This document shows positions 32,536 through 41,634 of a DNA stretch of 64,000 bases, piece by piece. The position numbers and the translations under genes are program-made. The notes under the pieces are model-generated. The model saw only the letters and a list, made by a program, of their open reading frames with translations, searched no databases and was not told the origin of the DNA. Each line of letters starts with the position of its first letter. Position 1 is the stretch's first letter. Origin of the DNA: Arthrobacter terrae (lineage in GTDB: Bacteria; Actinomycetota; Actinomycetes; Actinomycetales; Micrococcaceae); the NCBI RefSeq assembly GCF_015708085.1, contig NZ_JADNYM010000005.1, positions 124,001 through 188,000 of the forward strand, in the 5' to 3' direction.

Positions 32536-33926
32536 CCGTCGCACCCGAACGCCGCATCGTCAAAGACGGCATCCACGCCGCGATGATGCCCTCCGCCAAC
32601 CCGGACGACGAGCTGGCGATGCACAACCGGACGGACCCGTACTGGGACAGGCTCTGGGCGCCGGGGTCACAAGCCAACTGGATCACCGGCTCGATCTCGC
32701 GGCACCACAGAAAGGAAGGGATAAGCAACGGGAACGCCAAGCTGAGCCTGGACCCGGAGGAGGCGCTGCGGATACTGACATCCAACCGAGGCCGCATCGA
32801 CAGGTTGGCCGCATGGGGTGTCATGGATTCATGGCGCACAGTGTCATCGGAACAGCTTGCTGCCTTCACCGGCTGCCGCTACTTCCTGGATCCGAACTAC
32901 TCAACCCTTGCCGCGTCGTTCGCCCTGGACATCATCGACATCGGCACCTACCCGAACAAGACCCGGCCCAGCCCCGGAATGAACCGCAACGTCATCTTCC
33001 GGACCTCCAACTCGGAATCGTTCAGCAAGATCATCGCAACAACCCTCACCGGCCCTGAGTGGCTGAGCGTCACCGCCGGGCACCCGTGGTCAACCGGCGG
33101 GCAATACGACAGGCACAATATTTTGGCTACGGAGCTTGGGTTGCGGGTCAGCGAGCATCTGAACGTAGGTGCAGTCCTGGGCGAAAAGCTCTCATCGTTT
33201 GACCTGCTCGCAGGCGCTGGATTGGGAAAAAAGCTGGCTAGCGCGGACAGCCGTCGGGCCGATGGAACGATCGTCCGAACCGACGGGATGCGCATTGTGT
33301 TCGAACTGACCGCCACGGCCTCGGCAGCTTTCGAGAACAAGGTCCGCCGTTGGGCTCAGGTGATTTCGGAGCGGCCGCTGGAAACATCAGGTCTGACGGT
33401 GGTGTTTATCGCCGCTCCGCACCCGGATCGTCCCCGGCACACGAGCACCGATCCGCGGCACGAAATCTATCGCAAGATGGCAGCCGTCCTGCGGGAATTT
33501 CCAGGCCGCGGCCAGGACTCACCTGCAGCCCGGATGGGCGTCGCGCACTGGGAGACCTGGTTCCCGGACCGGCACTTGATGAGCGAAGAATTCTTCGGCC
33601 TGCGGGCCGACTTTGCGATCAACGATGCGACCGGTCCGGACCGGTGGGCAGCACGGGATCTGCTGGGCGACTACCCCTTCACGCCGTGGCACACGTTCGA
33701 TGCGACCGCAGTACTGGAGAACTCGAAGCTGCTCGCCGCCACCCCGCATTGGATGCGCAAAGGTGACCACACCCACCTGATCGGTTCGCCTATGGACCGC
33801 GCCGGCGTCGAGGTTCCGCACCCGGCACCGGCCAAACCGCACCTGTCCAAGGGCCGCCCCCTTGGTGCGGCGGTCGGTAACGGCGGCGACGCGCAACTCC
33901 CTGCCCGGCTGCGCATCCACTGGTGA
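32529..33926 (+). CDS. Replication-relaxation-like protein
   Basis: 465 aa. An N-terminal winged-helix-like region (RIDRLAAWGVMDSW, SSEQLAAFTG) is followed by a possible PD-(D/E)xK nuclease-like core (RADGTIVRTDGMRIVFELTAT, then a K-bearing helix ENKVRRWAQV). This matches the plan of the replication-relaxation family often found beside transfer ATPases in actinobacterial plasmids. The assignment is by pattern. Confidence 0.55.
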   Translation: MVTVAPERRIVKDGIHAAMMPSANPDDELAMHNRTDPYWDRLWAPGSQANWITGSISRHHRKEGISNGNAKLSLDPEEALRILTSNRGRIDRLAAWGVMDSWRTVSSEQLAAFTGCRYFLDPNYSTLAASFALDIIDIGTYPNKTRPSPGMNRNVIFRTSNSESFSKIIATTLTGPEWLSVTAGHPWSTGGQYDRHNILATELGLRVSEHLNVGAVLGEKLSSFDLLAGAGLGKKLASADSRRADGTIVRTDGMRIVFELTATASAAFENKVRRWAQVISERPLETSGLTVVFIAAPHPDRPRHTSTDPRHEIYRKMAAVLREFPGRGQDSPAARMGVAHWETWFPDRHLMSEEFFGLRADFAINDATGPDRWAARDLLGDYPFTPWHTFDATAVLENSKLLAATPHWMRKGDHTHLIGSPMDRAGVEVPHPAPAKPHLSKGRPLGAAVGNGGDAQLPARLRIHW

Positions 33927-34553
33927 TCAGCGGGTAGGTGGAGGCTCCACCACGTTGGCGTGCCGGCGTTTTGTCCGCGGCGCAATCAGGGGCAGCATGC
34001 CCGCTTCCTCCATTGCCCGGTGGCCGCTCAGCTGCCGAACCACATCCCAGCTCTCCCGCTCACCGGCGTCCCCGAAGATGGCCAGACTGTTAGCCGGTCC
34101 GGTCGTGTACCGGGAGCCGTAGTGGATGCCGCCAAGCCCGGCTGTCTTGAAGGCCTCAGCCCATGAGCAGCACAATCCGTAATCCGGGCAGGTGGACAAT
34201 TCGCGGTTGGCACCGAAAGAGGTGGACCGCGGCGAGTCCGTCTCAGCAAAGGCGCCGGCACCCTGCAGTGAGAGCTCACAGACGTTGATCCCATCCACGA
34301 ACGCCGGGTCAATCACCCCGTGGGCCAGGAGCGGGCGCCGGGCCTTCTCCCGGACCGAGGTCTCGATATTCTGCGCCGTGTAGCAGGTGCCGGATGGGGT
34401 CTTCAGGTCAAAGCGCTGCGAGCCGTCAGATCCAAACCACCACGGCCCTTGCCCGACAGCCACGGCCCGGTACAGCTCCTCACCTTCCTCAAAGTCGGTG
34501 GCCGGAAACCCGGTCAGGTCACCGGGGTCCGACAATCCGGGGTCCGCGCTCAT
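33927..34553 (-). CDS. RES-domain toxin
   Basis: 208 aa. RES-family signatures in order: ELYRAV (Arg), RFDLKTPSGTCYTA, a conserved region ending GGIHYGSRY (Tyr/Ser/Arg) and NSLAIFG. RES toxins degrade NAD+ and arrest growth. It is the second gene of a bicistronic toxin-antitoxin unit, start overlapping the antitoxin stop (ATGA). Confidence 0.85.
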   Translation of the reverse strand: MSADPGLSDPGDLTGFPATDFEEGEELYRAVAVGQGPWWFGSDGSQRFDLKTPSGTCYTAQNIETSVREKARRPLLAHGVIDPAFVDGINVCELSLQGAGAFAETDSPRSTSFGANRELSTCPDYGLCCSWAEAFKTAGLGGIHYGSRYTTGPANSLAIFGDAGERESWDVVRQLSGHRAMEEAGMLPLIAPRTKRRHANVVEPPPTR

Positions 34554-35062
34554 GCTGCCCAGACGGCGGCATCTGATGCGGCCATAGTCAACACCGGAGC
34601 GAGGGTGCGTTCGTCACCCAGCCACTCTGCCGGGGACATCCCTTCCAGCTCGTCATCAATTTTCGACGTCAGCCACAGCGCCCACGTCCACGGCGATGCC
34701 GTACCCTGCGCCAGCACAGTCAACACCTCGGTCAATCCGTTGATCACGGTGCCGTCCCGACGGAACTGCCAGGTCGGGTACAGCAGATGGTTATCCTCTG
34801 TTTTGCAGGCCAGAATCTGGAGCGCACTGGACCGTTTGCCCAGGTTCTGCCGTGTCGTGGCCAGCCACCGCTGCAGCCCGGCCGTGTCATAGAAAGGGCC
34901 TACGGCGTCCATCATGGGGTTGTTGTCCTCAACGGAAGGGAATGTCCTCACAACGTTCTGAGCGAGGAGGCCGATGTCCATACCGCGCAGAGACTTGTGC
35001 TGGCGCTCCATCTCTTCGGCCATCCGAAGAGCGAGGTCTTGGATCTCTGCCGTTCCCGGCAT
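34550..35062 (-). CDS. Xre/MbcA/ParS-type antitoxin (DUF2384-like)
   Basis: 170 aa. An N-terminal helical region is followed by the toxin-binding domain recognised by GLQRWLATTRQNLG, YPTWQFRRDGTVINGL and WALWLTSKIDDELEGMSPAEWL. Partner of the RES toxin; antitoxins of this type usually repress their own operon. Start chosen for the GGAAGGGGA ribosome site. Confidence 0.83.
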   Translation of the reverse strand: MPGTAEIQDLALRMAEEMERQHKSLRGMDIGLLAQNVVRTFPSVEDNNPMMDAVGPFYDTAGLQRWLATTRQNLGKRSSALQILACKTEDNHLLYPTWQFRRDGTVINGLTEVLTVLAQGTASPWTWALWLTSKIDDELEGMSPAEWLGDERTLAPVLTMAASDAAVWAA

Positions 35063-35178
35063 TAGGTTCCCCTTCCATTCCAACCGACGGTGTGTAAACC
35101 GCGTCAACCAAGGCTATCCCCGGTGGTGGGGACGGTCAACGGAAATGGCCTGTCCGAGTGCACCCGTGGCTGCATTGC

Positions 35179-35196
35179 CTACGCATGTTTCAGGGT
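35179..35196 (+). promoter_or_regulatory. Class-3 start element (gene at 35197)
   Basis: CTACGCATGTTTCAGGGT directly before the ATG. Confidence 0.55.
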
Positions 35197-35352
35197 ATGA
35201 GCGAAAAGAATATGAAAGAACGCGTCCTGGATCAGAGCGCGAAGGACAAGAAGGACATTGAGGACTGGATGTTCGGCTCCGGCGGCAAGATCCTCGGCGC
35301 CATCGTGGTCCTCCTCGGCATCTGGACCGTCGTCCGTCTGTTCTGGTCCTGA
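35197..35352 (+). CDS. Small C-terminally anchored membrane protein
   Basis: 51 aa: charged N-terminal helix (MKERVLDQSAKDKKDIEDWM) and one transmembrane helix at the C-terminus (ILGAIVVLLGIWTVVRLFW). Leads the 35197-40396 transfer operon; its stop overlaps the start of the NERD gene. Confidence 0.62.
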   Translation: MSEKNMKERVLDQSAKDKKDIEDWMFGSGGKILGAIVVLLGIWTVVRLFWS

Positions 35353-36020
35353 TGAGCAACGGCATCTACGGCCGGGCCGCCACCGGTCTGCAGGACACGT
35401 CCTGGGCGGTGAATGAGAACGTCGCGAAAATCGGCGCTAAAGGTGAGCAGAAGACCGAGGCGCTGCTGAACGGCTTCGCCATGAAAGCTGCCGTCCTGCA
35501 CGACCTGAGGATCCCGATCCCCGGGTTCAAAGCCAACATCGACCACGCCATAGTCTCGGGCAGGTCGGTGCTGCTGATTGACTCCAAAATGTGGAAGCCC
35601 GGGTTCTACTGGTCCATGCTCGGCTACCGCCGCGGCTGGGAGAAGACACCGCACGTCGGCAAATCCCAGGAGTACGTCTCCAAGGCGATGAACACGTTCC
35701 TGAACGGGACCGGTGCCCGCGTCCTCACTCCGCGCCTGGTTGTCTGGTCCTCCCGTGACAACCAACCGGTGAGCACCTGGATGCTCACCGTTCCAGGAGC
35801 CGAAGTGGTCAACGGGCTGCGCATCGTGCCCGTTGTGAAATCTTTCGTCCGGGGCGGCTCCGCGGACCCGGCCATCGTGCGCCGGCTCCAAGAACTGCTC
35901 GTCAAAGCCCCGCGCGCAGCAAAGCAGACCGCGCATTGGTCAGACACCGACCAGTTCAAAGCCCCGCCGCCGCGGCCGGCCCGCGTCGACGTCTACGCAG
36001 ACAACGACCCGTTCGCCTAA
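35352..36020 (+). CDS. NERD-domain (nuclease-related) protein
   Basis: 222 aa. The NERD core is visible: GAKGEQKTEALL, VLHDLRIP, NIDHAIVSGRSVLLIDSKMW (D...DxK, PD-(D/E)xK-type active site). The C-terminus ends VYADNDPFA, an acidic -DPFA tail that is repeated at the end of the next protein. Likely a DNA-processing or DNA-binding component of the transfer machinery. Confidence 0.75.
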   Translation: MSNGIYGRAATGLQDTSWAVNENVAKIGAKGEQKTEALLNGFAMKAAVLHDLRIPIPGFKANIDHAIVSGRSVLLIDSKMWKPGFYWSMLGYRRGWEKTPHVGKSQEYVSKAMNTFLNGTGARVLTPRLVVWSSRDNQPVSTWMLTVPGAEVVNGLRIVPVVKSFVRGGSADPAIVRRLQELLVKAPRAAKQTAHWSDTDQFKAPPPRPARVDVYADNDPFA

Positions 36021-36112
36021 ACCGCGCACCGGCGGCCGCCCCTCACGGAGACCGCCGCTGGGGCGCCCGGCGCATAGAGAACGCAGGAAGCTTTCACGAC
36101 GGAAAGGCCATC

Positions 36113-39100
36113 ATGGCTGCACCACGCAGGAACCAGGCACCCGGCAAACCGATCACCCCGCTCGTGATGCTCGGCGCCGCCGCCGCTGCCGGTTACGCCA
36201 TCTACCAGGGTTACCCCGGCATCGCCCTCATCTGGGCCGGGCTGCTCGTCTCCGCGTGGACGCACCCGCCGGCCATGTTCACCGGCAAGAAAGACGCCCG
36301 CGGCTACCCGTCGCCGGCGCATCCGGGCGAGCAGGCGACCATGAACAAGTACCGGCACTGGGAGGACCTGAAATTCAAACTCGTCCTGCCCAACGTGGAT
36401 TGGCTCCCCGGACTCAAGCCGCGCCTGTCTTTCCTCGTCGCCCTCTGGGCCGGGTCCGCCGCCTACCTGATCCCGGTCAAAGACGAAACCTACACCAACG
36501 GGTACGGCCCGTGGATCAATGCCGCCGCCGCGTTCCTGGCCATCGTCCAATACTCCGCGTCCCGGCGTCGCACCCAGGTTGCCGACGATGAAAACCCCGG
36601 GGCGCGCGTTGATTCGCTGATCGCCCTCGCAAAGAAGAACGTCGCAAAAGTGATCGGTCTGACCATCGCAGGCATTGTTGTCGGCGGCATCGTCGGCACG
36701 GTAGCGACGGTGCTGCTGCCGCTGGCCACGACCGCGTTCGGGGTCCACGCCATCCCGGACCCGGCCATCTGGGCGCTGGTCCTCACAGGCGGACCCCTAG
36801 CTCTGCTGTCGAGGGCGTGGATCACTGAAGCGCTCGAACACTGGAGGATCGTCGTCGCAGCCCGCGAAGAATGGAAAGGCCGGTGGGAGATGCTCAAACA
36901 GGACCCGGCTCCGCGGCTCATTGACCGGCAGGAAGTCGGCTCCGCCATCATCGACACCTTCGACGCCCCGGCCGGGACCGGCGCCGCACCATACTTCGTC
37001 ATGGCCGACAAGATCAACCCGACCCTGGGGACGGGCGCAAAATTCGCGGTCCTGGACGTCCCCAACCTTGACTCCAACAACTCCCCCGTCCCTGGCACCA
37101 AACACCCGCTGCGGTTCGAGATCGTCCGCTGGCCCTCCGACCAGATGCCTGACATCACCGACCCGGAAACCCCCAAAGAGGTCGTCTACCAGCTGGTCCG
37201 CTGCGCGATCGCGTGGGCCGCCGACGGTGTCTACTCCCGGCCCGTCATCGACGACGTACACCTGCTCACCTGCCCGCCGGCCCCTGCCGGAGATGACGAA
37301 AAGCGGGCACCCGCCGGCGGCGCCGCATGGGCCATCACCTGGTATCTGCCGGACGGGCCGCCCCCTTCCTACATCCGGGCCAACGGCCGCAACGAAATGC
37401 AGGACGCCCTCCAAGCCCACGTCCTCGTCGACCACCGGGCACAAAACGGCAACGGCTGCGCGTACGCGGGTGCGCTACTGGACCCTGACACCAACTGGGA
37501 CCCGTCCTGCGGGCTGACCACCAAGGACATGAAAAAACTCGCTGACGAAGACCAATGGAACAACCGCTGGGCCGAAGCCGCCCCGAAACACAAAGCAAAC
37601 CCTCCCGTCATGGAAGCCTCCACCGCCAGCACCGCCCGGCTCAAAAACGGTGTCACCATCAACCACCTGGCCTTCATTACCCGCCAGGGCATGACCCCGC
37701 ACGACTTCTTCCTATTCGAGCCCGCCCTGCCGTCTACGTTGAACGCCGCACCGTTCGTCGCCATGACCGGCTTCCCCGGCACCGGTAAACGCCCGGGCGA
37801 ACGCCACCCGCAGGCGTTCAGCGTCCACTGGTCCACCGAGTCCGTGCCCGCCAAACCCGACGACCTGGCACCGGTCCCCCGCTCCGAGGGGCCAAAATGG
37901 GTCCTCGCCGGCCTCGTCAACCAGGCGTTCAAAGCCGCCAAGCTGTCCGACCGCCCCGAGATCGCCGCCGTCACCTGCCTTACCAAACCGGAATCCCGCC
38001 AGCACATCTGGAAAATCGACCTGCGCCTGTACGGCGGCGTCACCCTCAACGACGTCCGCGGCATGGCGCAACGGATCCGCCAGCACTGGGCTTCGGACTG
38101 GCTGCGCGTCGCCGCCGCCCAAGACGGCTGCACCATCGTCGTCGGTGCCCGCCCCTCCAAAGTCCAGCTCGCCAGCCCCCGCCACGAGCAGTACCTCGAA
38201 TCCCTGAACTGGGACCAGGTGTTCCTGGACTCCGGGATCTCCGGCATCGGCGGCATGATGCCCGTGCTGACCAACGTTGACCACATGCCGCGGAACCAGC
38301 AGGTCTCCATCCTGGACTTCGACCTGCCCACCGGAATGGACTTCACCTCCTTCACCGGTGTCCGCACCAAGCTTGAATCCAACTCCGGCAACTCTTTCGT
38401 GGAGCCCCGCCGGATCAAGAACGCCTCCAATAAGATCCAGCTGCTCACCTGCGAAGTGAACCCTATGCCGGAAAAGGCCGGCTACGACTGGGACTACATC
38501 GACTCGTCTGATTTCATTCCGTTCGCGACCGGGGTTGACGGAGAGCCCGTGGAGTACAACTTTCGCGTCGACGCACACCTCCTTTGTGCCGGGGCATCAG
38601 GTGGGGGCAAATCGGTTTTGCTTCAATCCTTGGCCTACGGATGCCTGATTCGGGAGTACGAACTCTATGTTGCCGACCCCACCAAAGGGGGTGCCGACTT
38701 CAAATTCGCGGAGCCCTATGCGAAGGCTTTCACCGCTACGCCTTTCGAGGCGGCTGCCATGATGAAGGGAATTTACGCTGAGGTTGTCCGGCGAAAGAAC
38801 CTCAACACAGCTCACGAGGTAGGCAACTACCGTGACCTACCGGAGGACATCCGGCCCAAGCACATGGTCATTCTCCTCGATGAGTTCACCTCCCTGATGG
38901 GTCAAGACCCAGTGCCGCCTGCCAGCGATGACCCGGAGATGGATATCGAGCGGGACATGATCATCGCGACCAACAGGGCCAAGACAGAGGTCGGCGTCTA
39001 CGCCGGAAAGATTGCCCGTGAGGCCCGCTCGGCCGGAGCCACCCTCATTCTCGCGACACAGAAGCTGGCTGCAAAAATGCTCGACACCATCCCCGGGGCA

Positions 39101-40396
39101 GGGGATCTTAAGGTGAACCTTTCCCGTTTGCTGATGGGCAAGGCCACTTACGGGGACAAGCAATCCGCTCTTCGGGCTCCGCAGGATGCCCCGGACCTTG
39201 GTGACGCTATCCCGCCCGGCCGCGGACTCTTCGAAACTACTGCTGGCGCGGCCATGGCCATCCAAGCCTGGTATGACCCGGCTGAGCAAATCGTCCTACG
39301 GGAAAAACTGTCCCAGCGAATCGAGCCCTTGGCCGAATCCGCCAAACTCGAGCTGACCCCTTTCATGATGAAAATACCGGAGGTTGCCGGGGGTATATTT
39401 GCTCCGGCACCTGCTGTACGCCGACCTGCCACAGCAGCCGTCGTGGACCTGGGCGAGATCGAATTGGCTTTCGATGATCTGGACTGGTCAGAACTGGAAC
39501 TCACCGAGGACCAGCCGGCAGCGGCCGGGACTGTTCAGGATGACGCGGTCGAGGACACTGTCACCACAGTCAATGACGATGGTGATGATGAGCTGTTGTG
39601 GCCTGAGGACGAAGCAGAGCCCGACGTGGATGAAACCTCGGTGGTGTTCTTCGACGTTGACGGGTCCATCTCTCCGTTCACGTTCCGGGAAGGGTTGGAC
39701 CATATGGCGGCACCCGGGCATGGAACCGTCATGTTTGACCCTGCCGTCCTTGGCCGGATGGCAGCCCTCCCCGTCCTCCAGGCGTGGCTGAGCCCCTGGG
39801 AGGATGATGCACCGGATAACTTCGGGCACCTGCTCCCGCGGGCTGTGGAGGCGCTCATTGCCGACACTGAGGAGACCGGCTGGTGGAAAATTGACGCCGC
39901 CCTGGACTGGCTTCGTGAAAACCCGCGGATCCGACGGCTGGTCTGGATCGATGACGAGCTCGGCTCCGAAGATCCCATCCTGAGTCTGACCTACCAGGAC
40001 ATCGCTGCGGAAGCCTTCGAAGCTGCCGGGGTGGAGGCCCTGCTCGTCGTTCCCAACGCGGACCAGGGTGTCACCGACTCTGAGCTGGATGAGATCGAGG
40101 CGTTCTTCGACACGTCATCCCCAAGGACACGTGCTGCTGTGAGAGGAGAAGTCCCTGCAGAAGCTCCGGTTGCGGATCTGGTACCGGCGCCAGGAGTCAC
40201 CGCCGTGCCTGACGAGCTGGACTGGTCCGAGATGGAAGCGGACGTCGCCACACCGGCCACTGAGGAGTCCGGCGTCGAGGACCCGTTCACGGTCCCGGCA
40301 CCGGTCACCGCCGTGCCGGACCTGTTTGATGATCCGTTCGCGGAGACTGCCCCACGGAAGCGTTTCGTCCCAGATGATGACGATCCATTCGCCTAG
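36113..40396 (+). CDS. FtsK/SpoIIIE-like transfer ATPase with C-terminal HAD-like domain
   Basis: 1427 aa. Several N-terminal membrane segments within the first 240 residues, a large central region, then a P-loop motor: Walker A GASGGGKS (about 826) and Walker B MVILLDEF (about 918). After an acidic linker comes a HAD-like domain: VVFFDVDGSISPF (about 1176) and RRLVWIDDELGSEDP (about 1275). The protein ends in an acidic tail with two DDPFA repeats. Start ATG 36113 with GGAAAGG upstream. Probably the DNA pump for conjugation; the HAD fusion is unusual. Confidence 0.82.
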   Translation: MAAPRRNQAPGKPITPLVMLGAAAAAGYAIYQGYPGIALIWAGLLVSAWTHPPAMFTGKKDARGYPSPAHPGEQATMNKYRHWEDLKFKLVLPNVDWLPGLKPRLSFLVALWAGSAAYLIPVKDETYTNGYGPWINAAAAFLAIVQYSASRRRTQVADDENPGARVDSLIALAKKNVAKVIGLTIAGIVVGGIVGTVATVLLPLATTAFGVHAIPDPAIWALVLTGGPLALLSRAWITEALEHWRIVVAAREEWKGRWEMLKQDPAPRLIDRQEVGSAIIDTFDAPAGTGAAPYFVMADKINPTLGTGAKFAVLDVPNLDSNNSPVPGTKHPLRFEIVRWPSDQMPDITDPETPKEVVYQLVRCAIAWAADGVYSRPVIDDVHLLTCPPAPAGDDEKRAPAGGAAWAITWYLPDGPPPSYIRANGRNEMQDALQAHVLVDHRAQNGNGCAYAGALLDPDTNWDPSCGLTTKDMKKLADEDQWNNRWAEAAPKHKANPPVMEASTASTARLKNGVTINHLAFITRQGMTPHDFFLFEPALPSTLNAAPFVAMTGFPGTGKRPGERHPQAFSVHWSTESVPAKPDDLAPVPRSEGPKWVLAGLVNQAFKAAKLSDRPEIAAVTCLTKPESRQHIWKIDLRLYGGVTLNDVRGMAQRIRQHWASDWLRVAAAQDGCTIVVGARPSKVQLASPRHEQYLESLNWDQVFLDSGISGIGGMMPVLTNVDHMPRNQQVSILDFDLPTGMDFTSFTGVRTKLESNSGNSFVEPRRIKNASNKIQLLTCEVNPMPEKAGYDWDYIDSSDFIPFATGVDGEPVEYNFRVDAHLLCAGASGGGKSVLLQSLAYGCLIREYELYVADPTKGGADFKFAEPYAKAFTATPFEAAAMMKGIYAEVVRRKNLNTAHEVGNYRDLPEDIRPKHMVILLDEFTSLMGQDPVPPASDDPEMDIERDMIIATNRAKTEVGVYAGKIAREARSAGATLILATQKLAAKMLDTIPGAGDLKVNLSRLLMGKATYGDKQSALRAPQDAPDLGDAIPPGRGLFETTAGAAMAIQAWYDPAEQIVLREKLSQRIEPLAESAKLELTPFMMKIPEVAGGIFAPAPAVRRPATAAVVDLGEIELAFDDLDWSELELTEDQPAAAGTVQDDAVEDTVTTVNDDGDDELLWPEDEAEPDVDETSVVFFDVDGSISPFTFREGLDHMAAPGHGTVMFDPAVLGRMAALPVLQAWLSPWEDDAPDNFGHLLPRAVEALIADTEETGWWKIDAALDWLRENPRIRRLVWIDDELGSEDPILSLTYQDIAAEAFEAAGVEALLVVPNADQGVTDSELDEIEAFFDTSSPRTRAAVRGEVPAEAPVADLVPAPGVTAVPDELDWSEMEADVATPATEESGVEDPFTVPAPVTAVPDLFDDPFAETAPRKRFVPDDDDPFA

Positions 40397-40694
40397 ACAG
40401 GCTTTGCGTGCACGTCGTTCTGTTCCCTCACCGTCGCCGCCAGATGGCTGGGGGGTCAGGGAGGTGGGGGTGCGAGGATCTTGGCAGAGACCCTTCTTTC
40501 GACCCGTGCAGCCTTTGTCCGCGGCCTCGGGATGAGTCTGCCTGCGGCGGCCGGCCTTGCCGATACCTGGGCCTGCACAGGAGCTCTCCGATCCCAGGGA
40601 CGACTGCGGCGGCGGCGGCGGGGACCCTTTGGTACCTGGCCGCACACATGAGGGGAAGAAACCAAATTCTTCCGATGTGAAAGGACTGCCCGCC
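40397..40694. other. Intergenic region before the DUF457-like gene
   Basis: About 300 bp. Besides the promoter at 40620-40649, only a GGC-repeat stretch (40608-40620) stands out. Confidence 0.5.
40620..40649 (+). promoter_or_regulatory. Class-1 promoter with leader (gene at 40695)
   Basis: GGGGAC, 15-bp spacer, CGCACACAT; predicted start about 40657. The leader contains a minimal ATGTGA ORF (40675). Confidence 0.6.
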
Positions 40695-41558
40695 GCCATG
40701 ATGGGAGCCCACCACGCAGCCTGCGGCGCCGCCGCCTGGGTTGCCTTGACCACCAACATCCACGTGGACATCTCAGCCGTTGCCGAGAAGGCTGCTTTCC
40801 TGCCGCATAGCCTGGACCTCGGTTTCGGACTGTTCGATGTCAGCCCGGTCGGCATTGTCACCGGTGCGCTGGTTACCGCGGGCGCTGCGATGCTCCCGGA
40901 CGCTGACCATCATAATGCGACGATCGCCCATTCCCTGCCGCCGCTGTCCAACGCCATGTGCACCGGAATCGGCAAAGTAGCCGGAGGCCACCGGCACGGC
41001 ACCCACTCAGTGGCCGGGATTGCCGTGTTCGTCCTCATCGCCTGGCTTGCCGGACTGTGGACCTACAACCTGGACGGCTTCGGCACCATCTACCCGGGCG
41101 CGGGAATCCTGTCGGTCCTACTTGTTGCTTTCGCCGCGAAAGCCTTGAAAATCATCCCGGACCGGATGCGTAAATCCCCGTGGGCGGTGGGTCTCACCAC
41201 CGGGGCGTTCATCACTTTCTTTGCCCCGCAGGAGCAGGGCTGGTTTCCGATTGCCATGGGTATCGGCGTCATCATCCACATCCTCGGGGACATGATGACC
41301 ACCGAGGGGTGCAACCTGGCGTGGCCGTTCGCCATCAAGCCGCCCAAGGCGATCGCCAAGCTGCCCATCCTCAAAGACTGCTGGCACCCCAACGGCTACA
41401 TGACCATCCCGGTCCTCGGCCACGCCGGATCCGTTCGGGAATGGTTGCTGCTGGTCCCGATCGGTGCGTACGCCATCTTCGGCGTCGGCGCCACCCTGGT
41501 CGGCATGGGACAGACCGGCCTCCACGAACTCGTCCAAGCCGCAGCAATCGGACACTAG
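40695..41558 (+). CDS. DUF457/YdjM-like membrane metal-dependent hydrolase
   Basis: 287 aa. Opens MMGAHHAACGAAAW and carries LPDADHHNATIAHS and GGHRHGTHS, the His/Asp set of the YdjM (DUF457) family of inner-membrane hydrolases, with about six transmembrane helices. Substrate unknown; possibly a phospholipid or surface lipid. AAAGGA ribosome site. Confidence 0.8.
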   Translation, partial: AMMGAHHAACGAAAWVALTTNIHVDISAVAEKAAFLPHSLDLGFGLFDVSPVGIVTGALVTAGAAMLPDADHHNATIAHSLPPLSNAMCTGIGKVAGGHRHGTHSVAGIAVFVLIAWLAGLWTYNLDGFGTIYPGAGILSVLLVAFAAKALKIIPDRMRKSPWAVGLTTGAFITFFAPQEQGWFPIAMGIGVIIHILGDMMTTEGCNLAWPFAIKPPKAIAKLPILKDCWHPNGYMTIPVLGHAGSVREWLLLVPIGAYAIFGVGATLVGMGQTGLHELVQAAAIGH

Positions 41559-41587
41559 CTTAGGACCCTGAAGCCATACATCGTCGT

Positions 41588-41613
41588 GCAGGGGTTTGTC
41601 GCCAGACCCCTGC
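41588..41613. terminator. Hairpin before the first tagged gene
   Basis: Arms GCAGGGGT / ACCCCTGC. No T-run, so function as terminator is uncertain. Confidence 0.4.
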
Positions 41614-41615
41614 GC

Positions 41616-41627
41616 TGCCGCACACAT
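41616..41627 (+). promoter_or_regulatory. Class-2 start element (gene at 41635)
   Basis: TGCCGCACACAT, 7 nt to the ATG; no GGTGAG hexamer upstream. Confidence 0.6.
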
Positions 41628-41634
41628 AAGGGTT

